DNA of 33,667 bases from a virus, in IMG/VR virus record IMGVR_UViG_3300027749_000315, positions 1 through 33,667 of that record; one strand, 5' to 3'. The translations under genes were made by a program, and so were the position numbers. The notes under the pieces were generated by a model, which saw only the letters and a program-made list of their open reading frames with translations, did no database searches and was not told the DNA's origin. Numbering within the stretch: position 1 is the first letter of the stretch; each line of letters starts with the position of its first letter. Positions 20,773 through 29,077 of this stretch are shown piece after piece.

Positions 20773-20990
20773 CTGACGCACCCGACTCTTTGCTAGTCCA
20801 CTGCGGCTCATGCAAGCACGAATGGTTTGCCTTGAAGCTGCCAATGCCCATCGCTGAAGCGGCAGAGAAGATGATCGCGATGCGCTGCCCTGAATGCGAC
20901 AAGGCCCTAATCTACTGCGGCCCTGCGCCAGCATATGGTGATGACATAAACACATCCGCAGAACGTGTTAAAAAAACGGGAGAAAGTTAA
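20769..20990 (+). CDS. Small zinc-ribbon protein
   Basis: A 73-residue protein with GTG 20769 and GGGAGAAGGGCT just upstream. Two pairs of cysteines, CGSC (12-15) and CPEC (40-43), with an intervening helix give a rubredoxin- or ribbon-like zinc site. A Trp and charged residues near the first knuckle could touch nucleic acid. No family is recognised. Overlaps on both sides support it as real. Confidence 0.65.
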   Translation: MTDAPDSLLVHCGSCKHEWFALKLPMPIAEAAEKMIAMRCPECDKALIYCGPAPAYGDDINTSAERVKKTGES

Positions 20991-20991
20991 A

Positions 20992-21375
20992 ATGGGCGAT
21001 GATCTTGTGAAGCGGCTGCGGTTAATTGGAGAAAAGCGACTGCAATGCACAGCTTGCTATAAGTTTATTGACACAGCTGATGAAGCCGCCGACCGCATCG
21101 AGAAGCTGGAGGCGGAGGTAGAGCGATTGGTCAAGTCCAGAAACAAGTGGGGCAAACTATATAACAGGACGCTTGAGAAACTTCGTCTATCGGTTATGTC
21201 CGACAGTGAATACGTCAAAATCATCGACGAAAAGTGCGCAGAACAGGCCAGCCGCATCGAGAAGCTGGAGGCGGCGCTAGAAGATGCCCTGCAATACGTT
21301 TCGCGGGCTGATTGGCATTACTTGAAAGACGAAACCCGCAAAGCACTGGAGGGGAAAAATGACATCGCTGACTGA
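20992..21375 (+). CDS. Hypothetical coiled-coil protein
   Basis: A 127-residue protein. ATG 20992 follows GGGAGAAAGTTAAA. It has two related coiled segments: AADRIEKLEAEVERLVKSRN and ASRIEKLEAALEDALQ. A CxxC pair (CTAC) lies near residue 20. The repeated RIEKLEA motif suggests internal duplication. It is similar in kind to the next gene, and proteins like this are common in phage early operons without known function. Confidence 0.7.
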   Translation: MGDDLVKRLRLIGEKRLQCTACYKFIDTADEAADRIEKLEAEVERLVKSRNKWGKLYNRTLEKLRLSVMSDSEYVKIIDEKCAEQASRIEKLEAALEDALQYVSRADWHYLKDETRKALEGKNDIAD

Positions 21376-21628
21376 CATGCTACGCGCCAATGGAAGCTGG
21401 GAAGCTGATGCTGCTGCTGCCAAGATAGCACGGTTGGAGGCGGCGCTGCGGTGGATAGTCGAACAAGAGAAACAGACCGCGCACCCAACGGTATGCGCGA
21501 TTGTTGAAACTGCCCGCAAAGCACTGGAAACTCAAACCTACGGAGGACAGCAGGATGACAGCGCGCTAAAGGCCGACCATCCCATAGCCCTGTCCGCCGA
21601 AGACATCAGAAAGATGAACCATGAATGA
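21359..21628 (+). CDS. Hypothetical helical protein
   Basis: An 89-residue protein with ATG 21359 after GGAGGGGAAAA, overlapping the preceding gene by 17 bp. Its KIARLEAALRWIVEQEKQTA helix resembles the RIEKLEAALEDAL segment of that neighbour, so the two may be diverged paralogues. Two conserved-looking cysteines are absent here. Function unknown. Confidence 0.65.
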   Translation: MTSLTDMLRANGSWEADAAAAKIARLEAALRWIVEQEKQTAHPTVCAIVETARKALETQTYGGQQDDSALKADHPIALSAEDIRKMNHE

Positions 21629-21746
21629 AATCTTGATCACCATCATGCTCACCGCCGTCACAGCCGTTGTTGTGGTTGGGGCTATATCTGCCATAATCTT
21701 CCTCTACGTCCTGCTTCGGGATTTCGTATGCGAGGAGCTTCTATGA
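21621..21746 (+). CDS. Small single-pass membrane protein
   Basis: A 41-residue frame: MNEI, then a continuous hydrophobic stretch from residue 5 to 32 (LITIMLTAVTAVVVVGAISA and onward), then RDFVCEELL. It is clearly a transmembrane helix with a short charged tail. It overlaps both neighbours (8 bp and ATGA). A holin-like or host-envelope role cannot be told from sequence. Confidence 0.55.
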   Translation: MNEILITIMLTAVTAVVVVGAISAIIFLYVLLRDFVCEELL

Positions 21747-22018
21747 CAGATCCCATCGTCAAGCACGGCTGGCACTGGTCATTTGGCTGGATCCGCAGGC
21801 CTGAATGCGATCAGGATGGGATGTCATGTTATGAAGAACCGGACGGGGATCTTGTGTTGAGCACCCGGCCTTCGCACAAAATAGCCATGTATCTTGACTG
21901 CCGAAAGGACGAAGACACAGGCGAGCTCTACACAACCATTTCGCCAATCCCAAAAAGGCCAATGCGGTATGCTCCATCAACTAAACCCACCTCTGCCCGT
22001 CGAGACGCCAAAGGGTAA
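21743..22018 (+). CDS. Hypothetical phage protein
   Basis: A 91-residue protein. ATG 21743 follows GAGGAGCTTCT and overlaps the previous stop (ATGA). It begins MTDPIVKHGWHWSFGWIRRP, continues with a beta-rich middle (GDLVLSTRPSHKIAMYLDCR) and ends in a basic tail that overlaps the next gene by 50 bp. No family recognised. Confidence 0.65.
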   Translation: MTDPIVKHGWHWSFGWIRRPECDQDGMSCYEEPDGDLVLSTRPSHKIAMYLDCRKDEDTGELYTTISPIPKRPMRYAPSTKPTSARRDAKG

Positions 22019-22163
22019 GGCTCTTTGCATTGCATGGATCGACTATGGGCCCGAGCATCATCTGCTTTGGGTCTGCTTTCAAAACGACACTCGAGAATGT
22101 TGGTGCTGGCCGAACCCAGACATCAAGGCGCAAACAAACCCAAGCATGGGGAGAATGAATTGA
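21969..22163 (+). CDS. Small phage protein of the IDYGPEHHLLW type
   Basis: A 64-residue protein from ATG 21969. The core VETPKGKALCIAWIDYGPEH, then HLLWVCFQNDTRECWCWPNP, matches small hypothetical proteins I recall from many phages (conserved IDYGPEHHLLW and a Trp-rich strand). It looks like a compact beta sheet. It overlaps the preceding gene by 50 bp and the glycosyltransferase by 4 bp (TTGA). The role is unknown. Confidence 0.7.
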   Translation: MLHQLNPPLPVETPKGKALCIAWIDYGPEHHLLWVCFQNDTRECWCWPNPDIKAQTNPSMGRMN

Positions 22164-22882
22164 TCCACTTCATCTGGCTGACCCAACCCGGCAGCAGGCC
22201 CTTCAGCTTCATCAATTCGCTGGCAGTTCTGGCGGCGGCCTCAAATCACCTCAAACCTATCATCATGTGGTGCAACGAAGTGCCTCGCAACAATCCAAAT
22301 TGGTACATGGTGAAGGATCTGTTTGAGGTCAGGCCAATTGAATTGCCCACCGAGATCGGCGGTGTACCGCTGGAGCATATCCAATACAAGGCAGACGTGC
22401 TGAGGCTTCAGATCCTTCAGAAGCTGGGTGGCATATATCTCGACACGGATACCCTGCTCCTGAAGGGTCTGCACCCCTTGGTGGGGCCAGAGATGGTGCT
22501 GGCGAGGGAGACGAGCGATTCACTGGGGATGTCGCCGATCATCGCCAAGCCGGGTGCCGAGTTCATTGGGAAATGGCTCGAAAGGATCCCGGCTGCGCTG
22601 GAGGTTGGGACGTGGGCCTACCACTCTGTAAATTTACCTGTGGAAATCTCGAAGGAAATTCCCTGCGATATTCGCCCTCAGGCCGAGTTTTTCCCCTTCG
22701 ATCTGCGTCACAATTACCTATTCGATGACGGTCGGGCAGACGAGCACACGAAGCGTCTAGGGGATCCCTACGCGCTCCATGTCTATGAAACCTACTGGGC
22801 CGGGTACATTGAAGGCGTGGACGAGTCCTACATGAGGACCCGCGACACGCTGTTTGCGAGGCTGTTTAGGGACCTCGTGTAG
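22160..22882 (+). CDS. Glycosyltransferase with DXD motif
   Basis: A 240-residue protein with a TTG start at 22160, preceded by GGGGAG at six or seven bases and overlapping the previous stop. The in-frame upstream extension is not family-like. IHFIWL at the N-terminus, YKADVLRLQIL (76-86), and LGGIYLDTDTLLL with DTD at 95-97 define the Gly_transf_sug family, which uses nucleotide sugars and Mn. Possible substrates are phage DNA, a virion protein or host surface glycans, and none is shown. It closes the rightward operon and overlaps the convergent virion gene by 17 bp. Confidence 0.87.
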   Translation: MIHFIWLTQPGSRPFSFINSLAVLAAASNHLKPIIMWCNEVPRNNPNWYMVKDLFEVRPIELPTEIGGVPLEHIQYKADVLRLQILQKLGGIYLDTDTLLLKGLHPLVGPEMVLARETSDSLGMSPIIAKPGAEFIGKWLERIPAALEVGTWAYHSVNLPVEISKEIPCDIRPQAEFFPFDLRHNYLFDDGRADEHTKRLGDPYALHVYETYWAGYIEGVDESYMRTRDTLFARLFRDLV

Positions 22883-25031
22883 CCTCTGCGGTAGCCATGC
22901 CCGCACCCTTGCCCATCACATTATGCAATGTCCTGAGGGTGTTCATCGCGTCGGGGTTTCTTGACGCCATCTGCATGATGCGGTTCACTACTGCTGGGTC
23001 TTGAGATGTCAGAAGGCGAGCCACTTGGGTAGCCGTAGCCGAGTCGATTTTGCCTTTAGCGGCCCGAACGGCGAGACCTGCAAGAGCGCCCGGACTTGTA
23101 AGCGCCTGTGCGCTTGTTATGTCGTCGCCACCTGCCAATGCACCCGCAGCTCCGTAAGCTGGATAGCTCATGAATTGCTTCATGTGAGAAAGATATTTAG
23201 CCGTCTGAGATCCACCTTGAACGGCGGTACGCAACTGGTCCATGATCTGTTCGGTGCGAAGACGGGCTTCTAGAGCCGCAGAACGCTCAGGCCCAAGCGC
23301 CATCAAATTCTTGGCCCTTTCAACTGGCGAAGTGCCCATGAAAGACTTGTTGACCACACTGAGGTTGTCGCGGACCTTCTGCGTGTCATTGATGAGGTCA
23401 ATTGCGTAGCCGCGAGCAAAGAGTTCTTTCTCCGCTTCATTCATGCCCTTCCAAGCTTGGAAGCCTTCAGAGACTTTTTTCGAATCTGTCCACTTGGCGA
23501 AATTGATGCCAGCCTCAAAAGCGTTTTCCGCTCCAAAGTTCTGAGCAGCAGTTTTGCGCGCATTTCCATATGATGGGACCAGATTATCAAGCGTATCGCG
23601 AAGCTGGTCGCGAATATTCTTGATGTCACCAGCCTCCGAAGGTTTTCCGCCCTTGTAAAGAGAAGTCACTTGATCGTCGAGATTGCGCTTAACGATGTCC
23701 CAGTAACGCAGATTGGCATCAGTGGCGCTCATGCCTTCCTTGGCGATAAGCTGGCCTTCTTTATTGAAAGCGAATGGGTCCACGATGTCACCAATTGGCT
23801 CTCCAAATACTTCCTGATTTTTCGCTCGGCGGCCAACATCTTTCATAGCATCCCGCACTGCGGGAGCCTGCATGAGATTGTAAAGCTCATCGTTGAAGAC
23901 GCCGGATGAGCCTTCATCATATGCCTTGTCATATGCAGGTTTATTGGTGCGGCGAGCCTGCCGGTTCAGGCTTTCAATTTTCTGAGCATAGTCAATTGAG
24001 TCAGGGAACATGCCCCGAATGTCTTTTTCAACACGGCCTGTCTGTCCAATGAACCGTTGCGTGATTGGCTCGTTGAGCGCGACATCTGCTTCTGGAGACA
24101 GATTAGCAGCATCTCGCGCATAATTACGAGTTCCGCGACCACCAACGTCAGCCAACATTACAGGCTCACCTGCGGTGCGCATGGCTGCAAATTCCTGCGG
24201 CGTCATGCTGGGCGTATCACCTGCAAGACGACCAGCTAAAAGCCTTTCAGCCGTCTGCTCAGGCGCGAAAAGAGAGCGGACGCGATTGACGTTTGGCTGA
24301 ATGAGATTCCTATATGCAAGAGAACCAAGAGCGCCGACTCCTTCAGCAGCAGGAGCCAGAAGGGTTCCTAAAGCGCCGCCAGCAACAGTTCCAACAGCTG
24401 CATTTTTGAGCCGCTCTGGCAGGCTAGATCCTTCGCCAAATCCAGTGACACCACCAATCGTAGCACCGCCTGCACCAGCACCAGCAGCGCGAGCTCCAAG
24501 AGCAGCAGCTTGCTCAGCAAGGGAGGCCCCTTCTGCGAGAGGTGCTGCACCCCATGTTGCGCCCGGAAGAGGTAGCCTTCTAAGGGCAGCTATCTGAAGG
24601 CCAATGTTTGCGGCCTGCCCTGCCCTATATGGGCCGGGGTAAGCTTCCTTCATTGCCTCTTGCTGGCCTTCCAAACGAAGTTTTTCTTTGTTTGCCTCCT
24701 CGGTGAAGGGAATCATGCCCTTCCCAATCGTGGCGATGTCTCCACCATATGGAAAAACCGATAAAGAACCTGCACCGATAGGATCGGCCTTGGGTTTCAA
24801 GACGCGCTCGGTCTGGCCAGTAAAAGCACCATCAGGGCTCATGATGGGCACATCAACATATTCGTCAGGCGCAGCCATGCGGGCTTGTGCGGCCTTTTTC
24901 CCTTCAACTAATTCCGCAGGTTTACCGGCATCAGCAGCTGCTGGCGCAAACGCACCAGCGGCGCTCTGCATATCAGGAGCATCAACCTCATAGGTCTTGC
25001 CGTCCGGGCCTTGTACTTCAAAAACTGGCAT
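22866..25031 (-). CDS. Putative internal virion/ejection protein (721 aa)
   Basis: It begins MPVFEVQGPDGKTYEVDAPD, an N-terminal strand pattern shared by many phage internal virion proteins. Residues 140-240 are Ala/Gly-rich and hydrophobic (GAGAGGATIGG, GTVAGGALGTLLAPAAEG), possible membrane-interacting segments. The rest is long, charged and helical, with few cysteines. It is the last gene of the leftward virion operon. Ala/Gly-rich helical proteins in this place often leave the capsid with the DNA and cross the envelope. That role is inference, and no enzymatic domain is seen. Confidence 0.7.
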   Translation of the reverse strand: MPVFEVQGPDGKTYEVDAPDMQSAAGAFAPAAADAGKPAELVEGKKAAQARMAAPDEYVDVPIMSPDGAFTGQTERVLKPKADPIGAGSLSVFPYGGDIATIGKGMIPFTEEANKEKLRLEGQQEAMKEAYPGPYRAGQAANIGLQIAALRRLPLPGATWGAAPLAEGASLAEQAAALGARAAGAGAGGATIGGVTGFGEGSSLPERLKNAAVGTVAGGALGTLLAPAAEGVGALGSLAYRNLIQPNVNRVRSLFAPEQTAERLLAGRLAGDTPSMTPQEFAAMRTAGEPVMLADVGGRGTRNYARDAANLSPEADVALNEPITQRFIGQTGRVEKDIRGMFPDSIDYAQKIESLNRQARRTNKPAYDKAYDEGSSGVFNDELYNLMQAPAVRDAMKDVGRRAKNQEVFGEPIGDIVDPFAFNKEGQLIAKEGMSATDANLRYWDIVKRNLDDQVTSLYKGGKPSEAGDIKNIRDQLRDTLDNLVPSYGNARKTAAQNFGAENAFEAGINFAKWTDSKKVSEGFQAWKGMNEAEKELFARGYAIDLINDTQKVRDNLSVVNKSFMGTSPVERAKNLMALGPERSAALEARLRTEQIMDQLRTAVQGGSQTAKYLSHMKQFMSYPAYGAAGALAGGDDITSAQALTSPGALAGLAVRAAKGKIDSATATQVARLLTSQDPAVVNRIMQMASRNPDAMNTLRTLHNVMGKGAGMATAEATRGP

Positions 25032-25035
25032 GTCA

Positions 25036-26445
25036 CTAATCCTGTTTCTGTCGGACCCTGATCCCGTTCGGTAGCGTCACCCATCCCTGAGCGTCAGGGG
25101 CCGCAGCAGGTTGCGCTTGCTGCTCTGCTGGCTTTGCAGTTCCGCTGGCTGTAGATTTGATCCGGTCATAGGCCTTCTGCGCTTCTGGACTCAAAAGCGT
25201 AAGTCCGCCGTTGGTTTTATATTTATTATTCATGCCGGACTCGTACTTGTATCCGAGTGCCTGCATACGCCCATCAATAAGGTGCATCGCTTCATCCACA
25301 GCAGCATTTAACTGCTTGGGGGACATGGATGAGTTAACAGCCTGATTCCAGCGCTTGACTTCGCCTTCTGTGGCTGTCCCCTTCAAAACTCTTGAGAGTT
25401 CGTCAGCGACAGCTTTTTTGTCTATTTCAAACCTAGAAACAGCATCCTCTCCTGTCTTTTGCGAAATCATGTTCAAAAAGCTATTTACGTCAGGGAAACG
25501 GGTATTATTTAATGCAGAACCAGTCTCTTGCAATCTTCCAATATGGCCCATGACCGTATTGAGAGATTTTAATTGTTCAGCATCGGGACCCGCCGTGAAG
25601 CTGGTAAACAACTTGCGACGAGCGCCAGTCGAAATGTCGTTTACGCCCTCAGGGTCATACTGAGTAACGGCTTGAAGCAGCCGTTGCGCATCAGGCGACC
25701 TTGAGTTTGTCGGCGGCATGGCAAGACGACCATCAGCCACCGCTTTTACCTTTGCAGCAAATGCAGGGTCTTGTTGTTTTAGCGCAGTGAAATAATCTTC
25801 GCCGGTTAGATCGGATCCGACCGTTTGTGGCATTGTATCTGAAGTGATTTCTTTCCCGCTTATGTCGTAATATTTTCCGCCCTTATATGTGCCAGAAACC
25901 TTTGCCCCATTGGGAAGCGTAATGTCAGCCATCTCAGGCTCTTCAGTCTCAGCCGCTACCCGCTCACGCTGCGACTTAATCAGCGACAGCATATCAGCCG
26001 CAGGGACACCCTGTTGCCCAGCCATTTCAACAGCGAGCTTTTGACGGGCAAGCTGAAGCTGCTGAAGCTGGGACTGGCGCTGGCGCTGAGCCTCGGCGGC
26101 CTTCGATAGCGGGCCAGCCACGGACGTAGCAAGATTGCCAAGCGTCTCGCCAAAGCCACCGCTACGGGTCGTCTGACCCAGAGCGCCAGCCGCTTGGAAC
26201 ATCAATGATGCCTTGTCGAGATCGCTCATGCCGGTCTGGCTAAGCGGCCCCTGCTGCTGGTTCATCATTTCCAGCAGTTTCTGTTGCTGCGTACCAACAG
26301 CGCCGCGCTGCTGCTGCATGAGCGCCAGCGCAGCACCTTCTGGGCCGCCCTTCAAATATGAAGCAAGCGTCCCAGTGGCATCGGGCTGATCGTTTTCTTC
26401 GTCCGTCGTCGCTGTTCCGCCGAGCGGAGCTTGTACCACAGCCAT
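25036..26445 (-). CDS. Putative internal virion protein (469 aa)
   Basis: A 469-residue protein with ATG 26445, just after AAGGGGGCGTAAAAG. Residues 40-150 are Gln/Ala-rich and helical (QQQRGAVGTQQQKLLEMMNQ, QRQRQSQLQQLQLARQKL). A helical domain about 220-420 includes LKSLNTVMGHIGRLQETG and FEIDKKAVADELSRVLKG, a pattern I associate with phage DNA-ejection or structural proteins. The C-terminus is LLSPEAQKAYDRIKS plus a Pro/Gln/Ala tail. It sits between two other probable internal proteins. Function is inferred from context. Confidence 0.65.
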   Translation of the reverse strand: MAVVQAPLGGTATTDEENDQPDATGTLASYLKGGPEGAALALMQQQRGAVGTQQQKLLEMMNQQQGPLSQTGMSDLDKASLMFQAAGALGQTTRSGGFGETLGNLATSVAGPLSKAAEAQRQRQSQLQQLQLARQKLAVEMAGQQGVPAADMLSLIKSQRERVAAETEEPEMADITLPNGAKVSGTYKGGKYYDISGKEITSDTMPQTVGSDLTGEDYFTALKQQDPAFAAKVKAVADGRLAMPPTNSRSPDAQRLLQAVTQYDPEGVNDISTGARRKLFTSFTAGPDAEQLKSLNTVMGHIGRLQETGSALNNTRFPDVNSFLNMISQKTGEDAVSRFEIDKKAVADELSRVLKGTATEGEVKRWNQAVNSSMSPKQLNAAVDEAMHLIDGRMQALGYKYESGMNNKYKTNGGLTLLSPEAQKAYDRIKSTASGTAKPAEQQAQPAAAPDAQGWVTLPNGIRVRQKQD

Positions 26446-26448
26446 CTT

Positions 26449-27444
26449 TTACGCCCCCTTCATGAGGTTGCTGAGAGCGGCGGCGCTGAGACCAGCGCTG
26501 GCCAGCGAGGCGAGAGGCGATGCGGAGTATGTCTGGCCCATAGACGACGTTGTGCCCGACGTGGTTCCGCCACCAGACGGCAACCCACGCACGATGTTGC
26601 TGAGGAAGCCCAGCTGCTGCTCGGGGTATTGCGTCTGGGTTTGGAAGTCCTGATAGGCCAGATCAAGGTTCTTCTGGTTCATGGCCTGCTGTTCAGCGCC
26701 AGTAGTCTCAAGGGCCGCAGCGCCCGTCAGACCAAGAGCCTGCGCCTTCTGGGCCAAGTTGGCTTGGGTGTTCGCCAGATTGATGTCTGCCGTCTCCTGC
26801 GTGCCCGCAAGCGTTCCAGCAGCCTGCCCAAGGGACGCCTGCCGAGCAAGATCCGTCTGCGCCTGCTGGCCAGCAGTGGTGTATCCCGCTGCCAACTGGG
26901 TGCCGATGTTCTGCTCCAACCCGCTCGCAATGTCGCGAACGCCGCGCTGAGCAATCTCTTGCTGGCGGCTGGATCCGAATTGACCAGCGCGCGTGAACTG
27001 ATCGCCAATCGCCGGAAGTATTTTCTCCGTCAACTGGCGCTGGGCCTGCGTGCCCATCTGGTCAATTACGTTCTGCTGGTAGGGGTTCATGTAATTGCTG
27101 ATGACACCCGGCGTGGTCTGGCTTGCAGCTGTGAAGTATGGCTGCGCAGCGCCAAGCGTGCTCAGACCAGCGCCTGCGGCAGCCGTCTGTTGAGCGGCCT
27201 GAAGCTGCGGCTGATACGCAGAGGCGGCATTCTGAGTCGCCTGAAATGCCTGCGTCTGCGGGTCTGTGAACCCGGCGATACGAGGGCCGCCATAGGTCTG
27301 ATATGGCTGCTGAGCAGCGCTGTAGGCCCCTGACATGAGGTTGTAGAGGTAATCCGACAGATACTGCGGAACCTGCGAGGTCGAAAGCGTGGAGCTTGTA
27401 GAGGGGAGGGGTGTCCCCTGCGTCAGGAAGTTCAGGAACGCCAT
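26449..27444 (-). CDS. Putative virion protein, Gln/Ala-rich (331 aa)
   Basis: A 331-residue protein that starts two bases after the preceding stop (ATG 27444). It is rich in Gln, Ala, Thr and Gly. The helical, Gln-rich middle (QATQNAASAYQPQLQAAQQT, and a GQFGSSRQQEIAQRGVRDI segment) resembles elongated helical tail or ejection proteins of uncultured aquatic phages. No catalytic site is present. Its place in the P22-type tail gene run points to a structural role. Confidence 0.65.
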   Translation of the reverse strand: MAFLNFLTQGTPLPSTSSTLSTSQVPQYLSDYLYNLMSGAYSAAQQPYQTYGGPRIAGFTDPQTQAFQATQNAASAYQPQLQAAQQTAAAGAGLSTLGAAQPYFTAASQTTPGVISNYMNPYQQNVIDQMGTQAQRQLTEKILPAIGDQFTRAGQFGSSRQQEIAQRGVRDIASGLEQNIGTQLAAGYTTAGQQAQTDLARQASLGQAAGTLAGTQETADINLANTQANLAQKAQALGLTGAAALETTGAEQQAMNQKNLDLAYQDFQTQTQYPEQQLGFLSNIVRGLPSGGGTTSGTTSSMGQTYSASPLASLASAGLSAAALSNLMKGA

Positions 27445-28839
27445 TTATGCTCTCCCACCCATCAGATACCTGTCAGGCGAATGCGCGTCTGGGCTGATCT
27501 TGCCCTGAGACAAGGCGTTGCCCTTCTGCTTGCGGATATTAGCACGGAACTGATCCAATTTGGCAGCCCCCGCCTTCGAAGATCCATCCCCCAGCAAGGC
27601 GACTGTCTCGGCGTCGATGACGTACTCGCCGTCCGACAGCTTGGCGTCGATGCTGTCCGAACGACCAGTGCCGGGGCCATTTACGGCGCTGCTGAGCGGG
27701 CCGCCACGAGCGGCTGCAACGGTCGGCTGCTGGGTCTGCTCGGGCGCGTAGAAGGACTGCTCGGGCATCTTGCCGTAGTTGTAGTAGTCAATAGGAGGTT
27801 GGATGCGTGCGCGGTTCAACGGTGTAGTCGCCAGCCGCTTGGTCATGTTCGGATCGGTAGAGGTGGGCGTTCCTGCTGTGACGCTGGGCATTTCTGGCTG
27901 GCTGGAATCACCACCCATAAGCGACCCGAGACCGACAGCCGCAGCTGCCATCTTGTTAGGGTCTGTAAGATAGCCAGTAAGGCCAGATAGGTAGCCGGAT
28001 CCCTTGGAAGCCGCAGCTGCGGGATCCACATTGAAGGTCATCCCGCTTGCGCCCTTATCGGCAAGGTTCCCGCCAAAAACTTCATTTCCGGGGGTTGTTT
28101 TGATCGCATCAGCGGCCTTATTCAAATAATCCAAGTCGGCGCTGCTGTACCCTCCTGCACCCTCAAGAACGCCTCCGGGAGTTCCAGTAGTCACAGATGT
28201 CGGGGCTGCTGCCCCAAGGTAATTTCCCAACGCCGAAGCGCCAACTGTTCCAGCGCCAGAAAGAAGGCCGCCCATCAGCGCACCCTTGCCGCCGCCAGTC
28301 AGGCCACCAATGCCAGCGCCAAGAAGAGCGTTCCCAGCCAGACCACCGACAGTGGCGCTGCCGAGCGCACCAATGCCCGTAGCCTCAGCAAGCGTTGTAG
28401 CCCCCAGCGTTCCAGCAGCCTCACCCAGAAGCGCCCCGCCAAGCCCAGCACCGACACCAGTGGCCATCAAGGCAGTGCCAGCCAGCGCCGCTACCGGAGC
28501 GAACCAAGACTGCTTCCAGAACGGCGTGAACTGCGGCATCCCGGTGTGAGGGTTGATCGTGGGCTCGCCCCACTCTTTGCAGAGCTTCTGATATTCATCC
28601 TTGTTGATGTGGATGACCATCGTGTCGCCGCCAACGCCAGCGTCAGCCACGTTCTTGGCCTGCCCAGCAAGGCCGCCCTTGGCCATCTTTTCGATGTGCT
28701 CGCGCGGAACCTTGATCTCAAAGGGCTTTGCTCCGACACGCCCGCCCTTGGCGAACATGCTCATGGGGCTGCCACGCCAAGACGAATCGGCTGCATCGTT
28801 GGAGAGGGGGTGCCAATCGGCTGGGTAATCAGGGGCCAT
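27445..28839 (-). CDS. Putative virion protein with tape-measure-like C-terminal motif (464 aa)
   Basis: I chose ATG 28839 (GGTGGA five bases upstream) over a GTG at 28848. Residues 112-215 are a long Gly/Ala-rich hydrophobic stretch with several possible membrane helices. The C-terminal SDSIDAKLSDGEYVIDAETV (394-413) resembles a motif found near the ends of many phage tape-measure and internal proteins. Residues 30-33, 53-56 and 377-380 carry an A(K/R)GG motif that also recurs in the polyvalent protein. A role in DNA ejection is plausible but unproven. Confidence 0.7.
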   Translation of the reverse strand: MAPDYPADWHPLSNDAADSSWRGSPMSMFAKGGRVGAKPFEIKVPREHIEKMAKGGLAGQAKNVADAGVGGDTMVIHINKDEYQKLCKEWGEPTINPHTGMPQFTPFWKQSWFAPVAALAGTALMATGVGAGLGGALLGEAAGTLGATTLAEATGIGALGSATVGGLAGNALLGAGIGGLTGGGKGALMGGLLSGAGTVGASALGNYLGAAAPTSVTTGTPGGVLEGAGGYSSADLDYLNKAADAIKTTPGNEVFGGNLADKGASGMTFNVDPAAAASKGSGYLSGLTGYLTDPNKMAAAAVGLGSLMGGDSSQPEMPSVTAGTPTSTDPNMTKRLATTPLNRARIQPPIDYYNYGKMPEQSFYAPEQTQQPTVAAARGGPLSSAVNGPGTGRSDSIDAKLSDGEYVIDAETVALLGDGSSKAGAAKLDQFRANIRKQKGNALSQGKISPDAHSPDRYLMGGRA

Positions 28840-28840
28840 A

Positions 28841-29077
28841 TTATCCACCGGGTAGGGTTACGGCGCGAATGAAAGCGAATGCCCACTCTTGCCAGTCCGT
28901 GTAGTCCATCGGGTTCGGGGGGTTTTGGGCTCCAACTGTGAAGAAGGAAACCACACCCAGAGCCCACGTTTGCCACTTTTCAGGGTCATCCAATCGACCC
29001 ATCGTCCCATATTTCTCAAGACTATAGACCATTGAGTCGGTCCAGTCAGTAACCGTCATCCCGCGCGGGTCGATCAT
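28841..29077 (-). CDS. Small hypothetical virion-region protein
   Basis: A 78-residue protein starting at ATG 29077 in an ATGA overlap with the gp10-like gene. An upstream in-frame ATG exists but lies inside that gene. It is Trp- and Asp-rich (TVTDWTDSMVYSLEKYGTMG, DDPEKWQTWALGVVSFF, DYTDWQEWAFAFIRAV), with two similar DW-x-EWA-like halves. This type of small protein recurs beside tail genes in aquatic phages and may be a minor tail or assembly factor. Confidence 0.7.
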   Translation of the reverse strand: MIDPRGMTVTDWTDSMVYSLEKYGTMGRLDDPEKWQTWALGVVSFFTVGAQNPPNPMDYTDWQEWAFAFIRAVTLPGG

